From Pseudomonas synxantha (GTDB lineage: Bacteria > Pseudomonadota > Gammaproteobacteria > Pseudomonadales > Pseudomonadaceae): a stretch of DNA of 64,000 nucleotides. The notes under the pieces were generated by a model that had not been told where the DNA came from, did not search any database, and saw nothing but the letters and a program-made list of their open reading frames with translations. The position numbers and the translations under genes were made by a program. The number at the start of each line of letters is the position of its first letter. The first letter of the stretch is position 1. The stretch is from contig NZ_LT629786.1 in assembly GCF_900105675.1 (NCBI RefSeq), positions 3,844,001 to 3,908,000 on the forward strand. Direction: 5' to 3'. This document shows positions 52,137-59,934 of this stretch, piece after piece.

Positions 52137-54167
52137 CTAATCGTCCGACACGCAAGGCGGTAAGTTGAGCCGGATCAATGAGATAAACACCAACCTACGC
52201 TCGGAATACCCCATGCCTGCACCTGCCGGCTTGATGATCTGGTAGCGCGCAACCGCAGAGCCATGCCGAGGGTTGGTTTGCCCTTCTGGTGGCTTGATCA
52301 GCCCCGGAAGCAAGATGTATGGGTCAAACGGAACCTGAAAGACATATCCCTCACGGGCTTCTTGTGCCGTCAGCGTATGGCTGAAGGACTTGATAGTGTC
52401 AGGAATGACAGCGCCGGCGAAACCATTAGGGTGCGCATAACTGGCCCAGTGCAAAATCACCTCATCACCGCCGTCCAACAGCGTTGGATCCCCGGGTATT
52501 TTAACGCCGGCGCCGTTGACCCAAGGTCGCAGAGCGCAGTTGATAAACCCAGCGTCCGGGCCAGGTCCGTAGTTGACTCCGACATACTCAAGGGGTTTGA
52601 GCCCAACGATAGGCACCGTATTGATCATTACCGGTGTGTCTGGCGCGCGTTGCCGGTTGACCCCGTTGAAGGTCCAGTAAAAGAAAGGAACCCAACCTGT
52701 ATCTAAAAGCTCGATGATGTTCCAGTCGACGAACCACTCAATTTCCCGACCCGCGCTATCTCCCGCTTGTACGGTGTAGGTCGCGATGGGCCCGGGAAAG
52801 CTCCCTGCCATCAGTTCCAACGTTTGACCAACATCGGGCGCGTCATACAACGAGGTAATCACGCGTACCGGCTTACCCTCGTCGTTGATAGTCAATTGGT
52901 TGTCACCATCTACTCCCTTCACTGTCACCACGTCCAGCAATAGGTTGATAGGGTCTGGGTTATTAGGGCTCACCGGTCCGGCAACCGTCAGATCCACAGC
53001 AGCAAAGCGGGTGATCGATGGCCTGGAGGGGGCAATGCCTCTCTGCCAACGGTATTCTGCCCTCACAGTCCCGGAAACGAACTCGTAACCGCCGCTGGCC
53101 AACACCGAATACGGAATCGGCACCCTGATAGGCCAAACCTGAAAAGCTGAAATAACGATGGGGTCGAGCGGTATAAGATCCCATGACGGTAGGAGACGAT
53201 CCCCCTCTGTTGAGCCGAATACTTCGAGGATATTCATATATACCCCGCCTTCAGCACGGGCATCATTGAGGGCTATACGCCCATCATTCAGCTGCGGAAT
53301 TTCAACAGGACGCAGGTCGGTGGGCGTAGGCGTCAGATTAATTAACAGGGGAGCGGTACGTGATGGGCCCGACTCACGACCCGAGCGGTCTTTCAAAAAG
53401 TACTGAGCGTTGAACTCCCGATTGGGCAAACCGCGAAGAAAAGCGCCCGGGAAATGCACCTCGATGGGCCGAACCCCATCCTTGTGCGCTTGAACAATGG
53501 TGGTGGTGGCAACGATGTCCAAATGGCGTGGACGTTTGCGCAAAGGCTTGAGAAAAGGCAGTGGTATTAAAGAAGCCTCCACCACATCCCCCAGACGTAT
53601 GTCCGGCCATATCAAATTAATGGTAGCGGTCACTCTGTCCAGGTTGGCGGGATTATCCAGATATTCATCCGTTACGCCGTCATCTTCGATGACCTGCGGG
53701 AACTGGAAACGCGGACCACGCAAGCCGTTATTTGGCCCGACCTTGTCACTGTCCAGATTTGTCGAAAACGAAAGCTCCCCTGGGTTACCACTTGACTCTC
53801 TTAATATCACCTCGTAGTACAATTTATGCAGGCCGGGTACGTCCATGAGATGGGGAGGTACCAGAGCGTCCACGTCAGGCAGGTCGCTAGCGTCATAAGG
53901 CGCCGTCAGCCTCTTCTCATCAAACATCTCGACTCCAAAAAACCACTTGACAAGAGTGACATCCCCAGGATCAAGCACATTACTGCCGGGCCACAACGTA
54001 GGCACTTCAACCCTCAGCCCTGTGCTTTGAAAAAATACCGGTATTTTATGACCGCGGTCATCTGCCTCAAGGGGTAATGCATCAGGTGCAACAGGTGCAT
54101 CCAGGACCAGCACACCTGCTTTTGTGCCACGACTGGAAGGTGGGTTAAGCGGATCGTACTCAGACAT
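52137..54167 (-). CDS. Ig-like repeat protein, 676 residues, no signal peptide
   Basis: 676 residues, soluble, beta-rich, no signal peptide (start MSEYDPLNPPSSRGTKAG; AGGAG nine bases upstream). It has repeating Ig-like units with PxDLRPVEIPQLNDG-type linkers and DVVEASLIPLPFL / GQTLELMAGSFPGPIATYTV strands. The C-terminal module INCALRPWVNGAGVKIPGDP, then GDEVILHWASYA, parallels the 645-residue protein. The pair share strand, organisation and upstream dyad but have separate leaders of more than 100 bases. Function unknown. Confidence 0.82.
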   Translation of the reverse strand: MSEYDPLNPPSSRGTKAGVLVLDAPVAPDALPLEADDRGHKIPVFFQSTGLRVEVPTLWPGSNVLDPGDVTLVKWFFGVEMFDEKRLTAPYDASDLPDVDALVPPHLMDVPGLHKLYYEVILRESSGNPGELSFSTNLDSDKVGPNNGLRGPRFQFPQVIEDDGVTDEYLDNPANLDRVTATINLIWPDIRLGDVVEASLIPLPFLKPLRKRPRHLDIVATTTIVQAHKDGVRPIEVHFPGAFLRGLPNREFNAQYFLKDRSGRESGPSRTAPLLINLTPTPTDLRPVEIPQLNDGRIALNDARAEGGVYMNILEVFGSTEGDRLLPSWDLIPLDPIVISAFQVWPIRVPIPYSVLASGGYEFVSGTVRAEYRWQRGIAPSRPSITRFAAVDLTVAGPVSPNNPDPINLLLDVVTVKGVDGDNQLTINDEGKPVRVITSLYDAPDVGQTLELMAGSFPGPIATYTVQAGDSAGREIEWFVDWNIIELLDTGWVPFFYWTFNGVNRQRAPDTPVMINTVPIVGLKPLEYVGVNYGPGPDAGFINCALRPWVNGAGVKIPGDPTLLDGGDEVILHWASYAHPNGFAGAVIPDTIKSFSHTLTAQEAREGYVFQVPFDPYILLPGLIKPPEGQTNPRHGSAVARYQIIKPAGAGMGYSERRLVFISLIRLNLPPCVSDD

Positions 54168-54277
54168 ATCGACTCTCCTAGACGACTATCAGGTTGAGGC
54201 CCTTGACCACCTAAAGGGTACTGACCCCATCCAAAGATCACGGAGAGTAGTTAAGGCAATTTGCCCCCAAGCGGATA

Positions 54278-54293
54278 CTGTCAGAACTAACAG
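54278..54293 (-). promoter_or_regulatory. Shared 16-bp dyad, copy D
   Basis: On the minus strand CTGTTAGTTCTGACAG followed by TATCC, 111 bases before the start of the 676-residue gene. It matches copies A-C and E at both half sites. Confidence 0.58.
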
Positions 54294-54395
54294 GTGCTGC
54301 GTCCCCTGCAGTTTTGTTCAGCCTGGCCAGAACGATAAAATTCTTTCGAATCATCGAATTGCAGATGTGAGACGGCATAACACGCCTCGCACGTA

Positions 54396-55088
54396 TCAGA
54401 CAGGCGGCAACACCCAATCAATCGGTGTCTCACCGCTTTGCTCAAGAAACTTGTTGGCCCGGCTGAAATGCCCACATCCCAGAAACCCGCGATACGCGGA
54501 CAACGGCGACGGATGCACCGACGTCAGCACCAGATGCTTGGTGGCGTCGATCAGCTTCTGCTTGCTCTGGGCATGGGCGCCCCACAGCAGGAACACCAGA
54601 TGGGGCTGGTGCTCACTGACCACCTCAATAATCCGATCGGTAAAGAACTGCCAACCCTTGCCCGCATGGGCGTTGGCATTGGCGCGCTCCACGGTCATGG
54701 TGGTGTTGAGCATCAACACGCCCTGGTCGGCCCAGCTTTGCAGGTAGCCGTGATTGGGGATGTCGATGTTCAGGTCGCGCTTGAGTTCTTTATAGATATT
54801 GACCAGTGATGGCGGCGCCGGCACGCCAGGTTGTACCGAGAAGCACAGGCCGTGGGCTTGGCCGGGCCCGTGGTAGGGGTCTTGACCGAGGATCACCACC
54901 TTGACCTTGTCCAGGGGGGTGGAGTTAAGGGCGTTGAAAATCAGCGGGCCAGGTGGGTAGATCTCTTTGCCGGCAGCATGTTCCTGGCGCAGGAACTCGC
55001 GTAACTGGGCCATGTAGGGCTTCTCGAACTCATCGCGCAAGGCGTGTTTCCAGCTGGGTTCGAGTTTGATACGGTCGCCATCGGTCAT
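54396..55088 (-). CDS. ung: Uracil-DNA glycosylase
   Basis: 230 residues, the normal length for family 1 UDG. The water-activating loop [18 protein letters not shown] (catalytic Asp near 71) and the DNA-intercalation loop [11 protein letters not shown] (near 195) are intact. It removes uracil from DNA. Monocistronic; its start is 137 bases from the divergent enoyl-CoA hydratase-type gene. Confidence 0.97.
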   Translation of the reverse strand: MTDGDRIKLEPSWKHALRDEFEKPYMAQLREFLRQEHAAGKEIYPPGPLIFNALNSTPLDKVKVVILGQDPYHGPGQAHGLCFSVQPGVPAPPSLVNIYKELKRDLNIDIPNHGYLQSWADQGVLMLNTTMTVERANANAHAGKGWQFFTDRIIEVVSEHQPHLVFLLWGAHAQSKQKLIDATKHLVLTSVHPSPLSAYRGFLGCGHFSRANKFLEQSGETPIDWVLPPV

Positions 55089-55224
55089 AGTTGAATTGTC
55101 TTGTAAAAAAGAATGAGGCGAACCCTAGGAAAGCCGACCCCGCTTGTCAATTGATCTGACAGACCACCGGCACTTTCCCACGAAGGGATCATACTCATCC
55201 TTTACCTTCTCGATTGAGGTCACG

Positions 55225-56337
55225 ATGAACCTGCACTTCGAAGAATTGACCGGCAGTGGCGGTGCCCGCATTGGCATCGCCAGCCTGGACGCGGAAAAGA
55301 CCCTCAACGCCCTGTCCCTGCCGATGATCCTCGCGCTGGGCGACCGCCTGGATGCCTGGGCCAAAGACCCGCAAATCGTCTGCGTGCTGTTGCGCGGCAA
55401 TGGGTCCAAAGCCTTTTGCGCCGGTGGCGAGGTGCGCAGCCTGGCCCAGGAATGCCGTGAACAACCTGGCGAAGTCCCGGCCCTGGCTGCGCAGTTTTTT
55501 GCTGCCGAATATCGCCTCGATTACCGCCTGCACACCTACCCCAAGCCGCTGATTTGCTGGGGCCACGGCTATGTGCTCGGCGGCGGCATGGGCCTGTTGC
55601 AAAGCGCTTCCGTGCGCATCGTCACGCCAAGCAGCCGCTTGGCCATGCCCGAAATCAGCATCGGCCTCTATCCGGATGTAGGGGCCAGCTGGTTTCTGTC
55701 TCGCCTGCCGGGCAAGCTCGGTTTATTCCTGGGCCTCACCGGTGCCCATATCAACGGTCGTGATGCGCTGGACCTGGGTCTGGCCGACCGCTTCCTGCGC
55801 GATGACCAGCAAGACGAATTGCTCAATGGCCTGCTGCAACTGAACTGGCAGGAACAGACCGTCATGCAGCTCAACAGCTTGCTCAAGGCCCTGGCCCAGG
55901 AAGCGGTGAGCCAGCAACCCGAAGCGCAGTGGCTGCCACGCCGCGGGCAGATCGACGAGTGGCTGGATGTGGGGGATGTCCGCTGTGCCTGGCGTGCTTT
56001 GAGCCTGCTGCGTGATCACAGCGACCCGCTATTGAGCCGCGCCGGCAAAACCCTCAGTGAAGGCTGCCCTTTGACGGCGCATCTGGTATGGGAGCAGATC
56101 CAGCGCGCTCGCCATCTGTCCCTGGCCCAGGTGTTCCAGATGGAATACACCATCAGTCTCAACTGCTGCCGTCATCCGGAATTCGCCGAAGGGGTCCGGG
56201 CGCGCCTGATCGATAAAGACCAGACGCCCCATTGGCACTGGCCGGACATCAACACGCTTCCGGAAGCAGTGGTGCAAGCGCACTTCAACAAGGCGTGGGA
56301 AGGTAGGAACCCTCTGGCGGATTTATCCGACTTTTGA
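55225..56337 (+). CDS. 3-Hydroxyisobutyryl-CoA hydrolase-like (crotonase superfamily)
   Basis: 370 residues, longer than simple enoyl-CoA hydratases and right for the HIBYL-CoA hydrolase branch. The oxyanion-hole segments KAFCAGGEVRSL and HGYVLGGGMGLL, then PEISIGLYPDVGASWFLSRL with its catalytic acid, are present. ATG 55225 has GAGG upstream; the frame opens earlier at 55144. It may act in valine breakdown, though no partner genes are nearby. Confidence 0.87.
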   Translation: MNLHFEELTGSGGARIGIASLDAEKTLNALSLPMILALGDRLDAWAKDPQIVCVLLRGNGSKAFCAGGEVRSLAQECREQPGEVPALAAQFFAAEYRLDYRLHTYPKPLICWGHGYVLGGGMGLLQSASVRIVTPSSRLAMPEISIGLYPDVGASWFLSRLPGKLGLFLGLTGAHINGRDALDLGLADRFLRDDQQDELLNGLLQLNWQEQTVMQLNSLLKALAQEAVSQQPEAQWLPRRGQIDEWLDVGDVRCAWRALSLLRDHSDPLLSRAGKTLSEGCPLTAHLVWEQIQRARHLSLAQVFQMEYTISLNCCRHPEFAEGVRARLIDKDQTPHWHWPDINTLPEAVVQAHFNKAWEGRNPLADLSDF

Positions 56338-56341
56338 CAGG

Positions 56342-56776
56342 TCAAGGTTTTTTGCCGGTTACTTTGAATGCGCAGTTGTCCGGCTGCCTTTCTTCGCACA
56401 GATAAACCGGTAGGCCGAATAGATCGGTGTCGAGCCGCCAGTACAACGTATCGGTCAAGGACATGCTGGTCGGCATGCCAAGCGGGCTCGGCCTCAAGGT
56501 GACCACATCCCCCTTTCCAGATCGATAGACACACCTGTCCATATAGCCGCTTTGCCGTTCCTGGCCTTTACTTGGGGTAAATACGGCGCCGATAAACAGG
56601 TCGATAAAATCACGGCTCTCGACTTTCTGGCTTTGCCACAGCACATTTTTATCCACGACTTCAAAATGGCCATCGACTTGCTTGATCATCAAGGGATAAG
56701 GGCAACCTTGTTCCGCTCTGGCTTGGGCAGCGACGCTGATCATCAATAAGAGAAGACACATCAGTTGTTTGAACAT
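56342..56776 (-). CDS. Small secreted DUF3757-like protein
   Basis: 144 residues. Signal peptide MFKQLMCLLLLMISVAAQARA, then a mature domain starting with CPYPLMIKQVDGHFEVV and containing FIDLFIGAVFTPSKGQE, TMSLTDTLYW-like MSLTDTLYWRL and QPDNCAFKV. Together these resemble DUF3757, a small exported family of unknown function, with Cys pairs that may form disulfides. ATG 56776 (GGAA six bases upstream) was preferred to ATG 56788. Dyad copy E lies 81 bases upstream, linking it to the Ig-like gene set. Confidence 0.75.
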   Translation of the reverse strand: MFKQLMCLLLLMISVAAQARAEQGCPYPLMIKQVDGHFEVVDKNVLWQSQKVESRDFIDLFIGAVFTPSKGQERQSGYMDRCVYRSGKGDVVTLRPSPLGMPTSMSLTDTLYWRLDTDLFGLPVYLCEERQPDNCAFKVTGKKP

Positions 56777-56856
56777 AGCAGGTTCCATTCACCCAATTCT
56801 CTACCGGGGCATACACAGCCTCACGTAGTGAAATGCATCTAGAAACCCAAAGATAG

Positions 56857-56872
56857 CTGTTAAATCTGACAG
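56857..56872 (-). promoter_or_regulatory. Shared 16-bp dyad, copy E
   Basis: On the minus strand CTGTCAGATTTAACAG, flanked by TA before and CTATC after; the CTATC tail equals that of copy A. It lies 81 bases before the start of the DUF3757-like gene. Confidence 0.58.
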
Positions 56873-56886
56873 TACCGACAAACGGT

Positions 56887-56922
56887 TAAAAAAAGCGGCG
56901 CATCAGGCGCCGCTTGTTTTTC
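56887..56922. terminator. Terminator of the tyrosine-rich lipoprotein gene
   Basis: AAGCGGCGC and GCGCCGCTT form a nine-base stem flanked by A and T runs, just after the stop of the gene at 56930-57289. Confidence 0.88.
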
Positions 56923-56929
56923 AAAACAT

Positions 56930-57289
56930 TTAACGGTGACCGCCGCGGCCACGTCCGTGATCGGAACCCCGCCCATACCCACCGTTGCCCCAGCGATTGT
57001 CCCATCCCTGGTTCTGATAGGGCCTGTAACCGGCCCTCGGGTAATAACGCGGCGCGGGCTGGTAGTAACGCGGCGCGGAATAATAACGAGGCGGTGGCGC
57101 ATAGTAGCGAGGCGCTGGAGCGTAGTAACTGCGCCCATATGGGGAGTAACGCGGGCCACCGTAGTAATAGGCCGGCGCAGGTGCGGTGTAGACCTGCGAA
57201 CGGTAGTAAGTAGAGCCTCCATCGTAGTAGGGCACGCAGGCGCAAAGGGTCAGGCCGAGCAAAGCGATAAGTAGCAGTCGTCGATACAT
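56930..57289 (-). CDS. Tyr/Pro/Arg-rich low-complexity lipoprotein
   Basis: 119 residues. The signal ends at a lipobox (LTLCAC, Cys near 16-18). The mature part repeats units like YAPAPRYYAPPPRYYSAPRY, giving a Tyr- and Pro-rich tract, and ends in a Gly/Arg/His-rich tail. It is probably anchored to the outer membrane and exposed; aromatic tracts of this kind may bind peptidoglycan, polysaccharide or metal. No enzyme domain. A terminator follows. Confidence 0.78.
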   Translation of the reverse strand: MYRRLLLIALLGLTLCACVPYYDGGSTYYRSQVYTAPAPAYYYGGPRYSPYGRSYYAPAPRYYAPPPRYYSAPRYYQPAPRYYPRAGYRPYQNQGWDNRWGNGGYGRGSDHGRGRGGHR

Positions 57290-57533
57290 GGCGGCCTCCT
57301 GGACCGCGGAAGAGCTCCTCCAGCGACGCTGGGAAGCGGCATTCAGCTTTCACTGAATGACGAAATATCTGACATCAAAAACAGAATCTGGTGCGCTGAC
57401 GACACAAGTAGAAACATCTGTTTCAGACGAATCGAATACCAGTCTTCAGGACAGGGAGATGGAACGCGACTGAGCAGCACTGTATCGTGCAGGAACTTGC
57501 GCAACCCTGCCCGATGCCTGCCTGAACCGACCG

Positions 57534-57746
57534 ATGACCACGCCAACCCTCTGCCCCGCTTGCGGTGCCCGCAACGACTGCACACTGGCCGACCCGCGTA
57601 CCGCCGACCAAGCCTGCTGGTGCTACAGCGTCACCATTGACCCGGCGGTGCTTGAAGCCTTGCCTGATGAAGTGCGCAATCAAGCCTGTTTGTGCCCGCG
57701 CTGTGCCCAGGTGGACGCCCGGTTGCGTCAGCGCAATGCGCGTTGA
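57534..57746 (+). CDS. Cysteine-rich CWC-family protein
   Basis: 70 residues with four CxxC-type pairs (LCPACGARNDC, ACWCYSV, ACLCPRCAQ), suggesting a small zinc-binding protein. The CWC motif gives the family name. It overlaps the pseudouridine synthase gene by 11 bases, a pairing seen in many Pseudomonas, so a link to rRNA modification is possible. Function unknown. Confidence 0.85.
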   Translation: MTTPTLCPACGARNDCTLADPRTADQACWCYSVTIDPAVLEALPDEVRNQACLCPRCAQVDARLRQRNAR

Positions 57747-58428
57747 CCGCTTCCTCAGCAACCTGCCGCAGTTCAATCGCCAGCAAGTGCGCCTGCTGCT
57801 TGCGGAGCGCCGGGTGACCGTCGATGGCGTGGCGGTCAGCGACCCCCATCATGACGTGCGTGAATTCAGCCTGGTCTGCGTTGATGACGCCGTACTGCAG
57901 GCGGGTAAACCGGCGCGCTATTTCATGCTGCACAAACCCCAGGGTTGCGTCAGCGCCACTTCGGACCCACAACACCCCACGGTCCTGGACTTGCTGGATG
58001 AACCGGACAAGGTCGAACTGCATATCGCCGGTCGCCTGGATTTCAATACCACCGGCCTGATGCTGATCACTAACGACGGCCAGTGGTCACGACGCCTGAC
58101 GCAACCACAGACCAAGTTGCCCAAGGTTTACTACGTGCAAACCGAGCAGGACATCGGCCCGGAATACGCGGCGATGTTTGCCAAGGGTGTCTATTTCGCC
58201 TTCGAAGACCTCACCACCCAACCCGCCGAGCTTGAACTACTGAGCTCAAGAACGGCGCGGTTGAGCATCATCGAAGGGCGCTACCATCAGGTGAAGCGCA
58301 TGTTCGGGTATTTTGATAACAAGGTGATCGGCCTGCATCGTGAGCGAATGGGACCTTTGGTGCTGGATGCGGCGCTGGCGCCGGGCCAATATCGGCCATT
58401 GACTGACGAAGAGATCCGACAAGTCTGA
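57736..58428 (+). CDS. RsuA/RluE-family pseudouridine synthase
   Basis: 230 residues. An S4 RNA-binding domain (about 1-55, MRVDRFLSNLPQFNRQQVRLLL) precedes the catalytic domain with IAGRLDFNTTGLMLITNDGQW, where Asp near 101 is the nucleophile, and later EGRYHQVKRMFGYFDNKV. It isomerises a uridine in rRNA: RsuA acts at 16S 516, RluE at 23S 2457. Sequence alone does not settle which. ATG 57736 is inside the CWC gene; the frame upstream only shadows it. Confidence 0.88.
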   Translation: MRVDRFLSNLPQFNRQQVRLLLAERRVTVDGVAVSDPHHDVREFSLVCVDDAVLQAGKPARYFMLHKPQGCVSATSDPQHPTVLDLLDEPDKVELHIAGRLDFNTTGLMLITNDGQWSRRLTQPQTKLPKVYYVQTEQDIGPEYAAMFAKGVYFAFEDLTTQPAELELLSSRTARLSIIEGRYHQVKRMFGYFDNKVIGLHRERMGPLVLDAALAPGQYRPLTDEEIRQV

Positions 58429-58729
58429 CGACCGTTCGGCCGGTGATGACAAGAAACAGCGCTGTCGCCTTGCGACCTGCCGTGTGGACTGCTTGAATCA
58501 GGGTCTGACCCAGTTTCAGGCTGATGAACCTCCATAATCTCCAAGAAAGACTTTGCCTCGCCCGCGCTTGATTGACGGGCCTTTCCGGCAAACAGCCGCC
58601 ATGACTACACCCGTGCACCAGCCGTCATCGGACGGACATGGGCCCTCCTTTCCAGGCGTATGCCTACCTGTCACAAAGCTCGTGCAGAGTGATCTGCGCG
58701 CACTACCCGCTTGCCAGGAGTCTTACGAC

Positions 58730-59614
58730 ATGAGGCCAGAAATCGCTGTGCTGGATATACAGGGGCAGTATCGGGTGTATACGGAGTTCTATCGCGCGGA
58801 CGCAGCTGAAAAGACCATCGTCCTGGTCAATGGCTCCATGGCGACCACGGCGTCCTTCGCTCAAACCGTGAAAAGCCTGTACCCGCAATTCAATGTGGTT
58901 TTGTACGACCAGCCCTACGCTGGCCGCTCAAAAATCCATAACCGTCATGAGCAGATGCTGACGAAGGAAGTCGAAGGCCAGATTCTCTTGGAGCTGCTCG
59001 CCCACTTCGCCGCCGAGCACGTGCTGTCTTTCTCCTGGGGCGGTGCTGCCACTCTGGTCGCCCTCGCGCACCGGCCTCGCCGCGTGGAGAAAGCCGTGAT
59101 CAGCTCATTCTCGCCAGTGATCAACGCCCCCATGCGTGACTACCTCGAACGCGGCGTCGACTATCTCGGCAACCTCGACCGTGACCGCGTCGGCCAGTTG
59201 GTCAACAGCACCCTCGGCAAACACCTGCCGTCGCTGTTCAAACGCTTCAACTACCGCCACGTCAGCAGCCTGGCCGAGCACGAATACGGGCAGATGCACT
59301 TCCATATCAGCCACGTGCTCAACAGCGACCGGCTGTGCTACCTCAAGGCGGCGAGGCAGATCGACATTCCGGTGCTGTTCCTGAACGGTGAATGGGACGA
59401 ATACACCAGCGCCGGAGATGCCAAGCTGTTTGGCCAGCATGTGGCCAAGAGCAGCTTCAGCACCATCCAGGCGACGGGGCATTTCCTGGATATGGAGCAT
59501 AAAGCGGCGTGTCGGGACAGCCGTGAGGCGGTGGTGGGCTTCTTGAAACCGGAGCGGCAGGTGAGCAGGTTGCGGTATCAGCAGGGTCACGCCCAGCAGG
59601 CGTTTGCCATCTGA
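58730..59614 (+). CDS. phaG: PhaG, (R)-3-hydroxyacyl-ACP acyltransferase/thioesterase
   Basis: 294 residues, alpha/beta hydrolase fold. The start MRPEIAVLDIQGQYRVYTEF is essentially that of P. putida PhaG as I recall it, and AGGAG lies nine bases upstream. The nucleophile elbow FSWGGAA (Ser near 102), the acid and GHFLDMEHK (His) complete the triad. It shunts 3-hydroxyacyl chains from fatty acid synthesis to medium-chain polyhydroxyalkanoate. RhlA (HAA synthase) is related but starts differently. Positions 58429-58729 before it show nothing recognisable. Confidence 0.9.
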   Translation: MRPEIAVLDIQGQYRVYTEFYRADAAEKTIVLVNGSMATTASFAQTVKSLYPQFNVVLYDQPYAGRSKIHNRHEQMLTKEVEGQILLELLAHFAAEHVLSFSWGGAATLVALAHRPRRVEKAVISSFSPVINAPMRDYLERGVDYLGNLDRDRVGQLVNSTLGKHLPSLFKRFNYRHVSSLAEHEYGQMHFHISHVLNSDRLCYLKAARQIDIPVLFLNGEWDEYTSAGDAKLFGQHVAKSSFSTIQATGHFLDMEHKAACRDSREAVVGFLKPERQVSRLRYQQGHAQQAFAI

Positions 59615-59638
59615 AATGAAGGCTGACGGGAGCGGCTT

Positions 59639-59683
59639 GGAGTGCGAAGCAGATCCACTGTCTTTAGGAGCGTTTCGCACTCC
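59639..59683. repeat. Hairpin-forming inverted repeat after phaG
   Basis: GGAGTGCGAA (59639-59648) pairs with TTCGCACTCC (59674-59683). It has no T run. It may cap the phaG mRNA or be a degenerate REP-type element. Confidence 0.5.
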
Positions 59684-59780
59684 AGCGTGAGCGAGCGCCC
59701 TCGCCACATGCAACCCGCACATTTTTCGAAGAAAAACTTCAAATCCTGGCTGACTTCTGGTACAAAGTCAGCCGCTCTGA

Positions 59781-59854
59781 GCGGGTATAGTTTAGTGGCA
59801 AAACGAAAGCTTCCCAAGCTTTAGTTGAGGGTTCGATTCCCTCTACCCGCTCCA
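59781..59854 (+). tRNA. tRNA-Gly (anticodon CCC)
   Basis: Acceptor GCGGGTA pairs with TACCCGC, with discriminator T and encoded CCA. D arm TAGTTTAGTGGCAAAACG, anticodon stem AAAGC/GCTTT with loop TTCCCAA (anticodon CCC), T arm GAGGGTTCGATTCCCTC. 74 bases including CCA. Confidence 0.95.
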
Positions 59855-59902
59855 CTCAGATTTTGCGCTTGCGTCGGGATGGTTCCGGCGCGAATGCATA
59901 AG

Positions 59903-59929
59903 AACCGGCCCTTGGTGGCCGGTTTTTTT
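59903..59929 (+). terminator. Terminator after tRNA-Gly
   Basis: AACCGGCC, six-base loop, GGCCGGTT followed by TTTTT. It ends the tRNA-Gly transcript just before the convergent MFS gene. Confidence 0.9.
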
Positions 59930-59934
59930 ATGGG

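Noticed and set aside
43059..56872. Reading the shared dyads as FleQ sites
   Set aside because: FleQ consensus has GTCA and TGAC six bases apart. Here the spacing is four, in all copies, so a different regulator is more likely.
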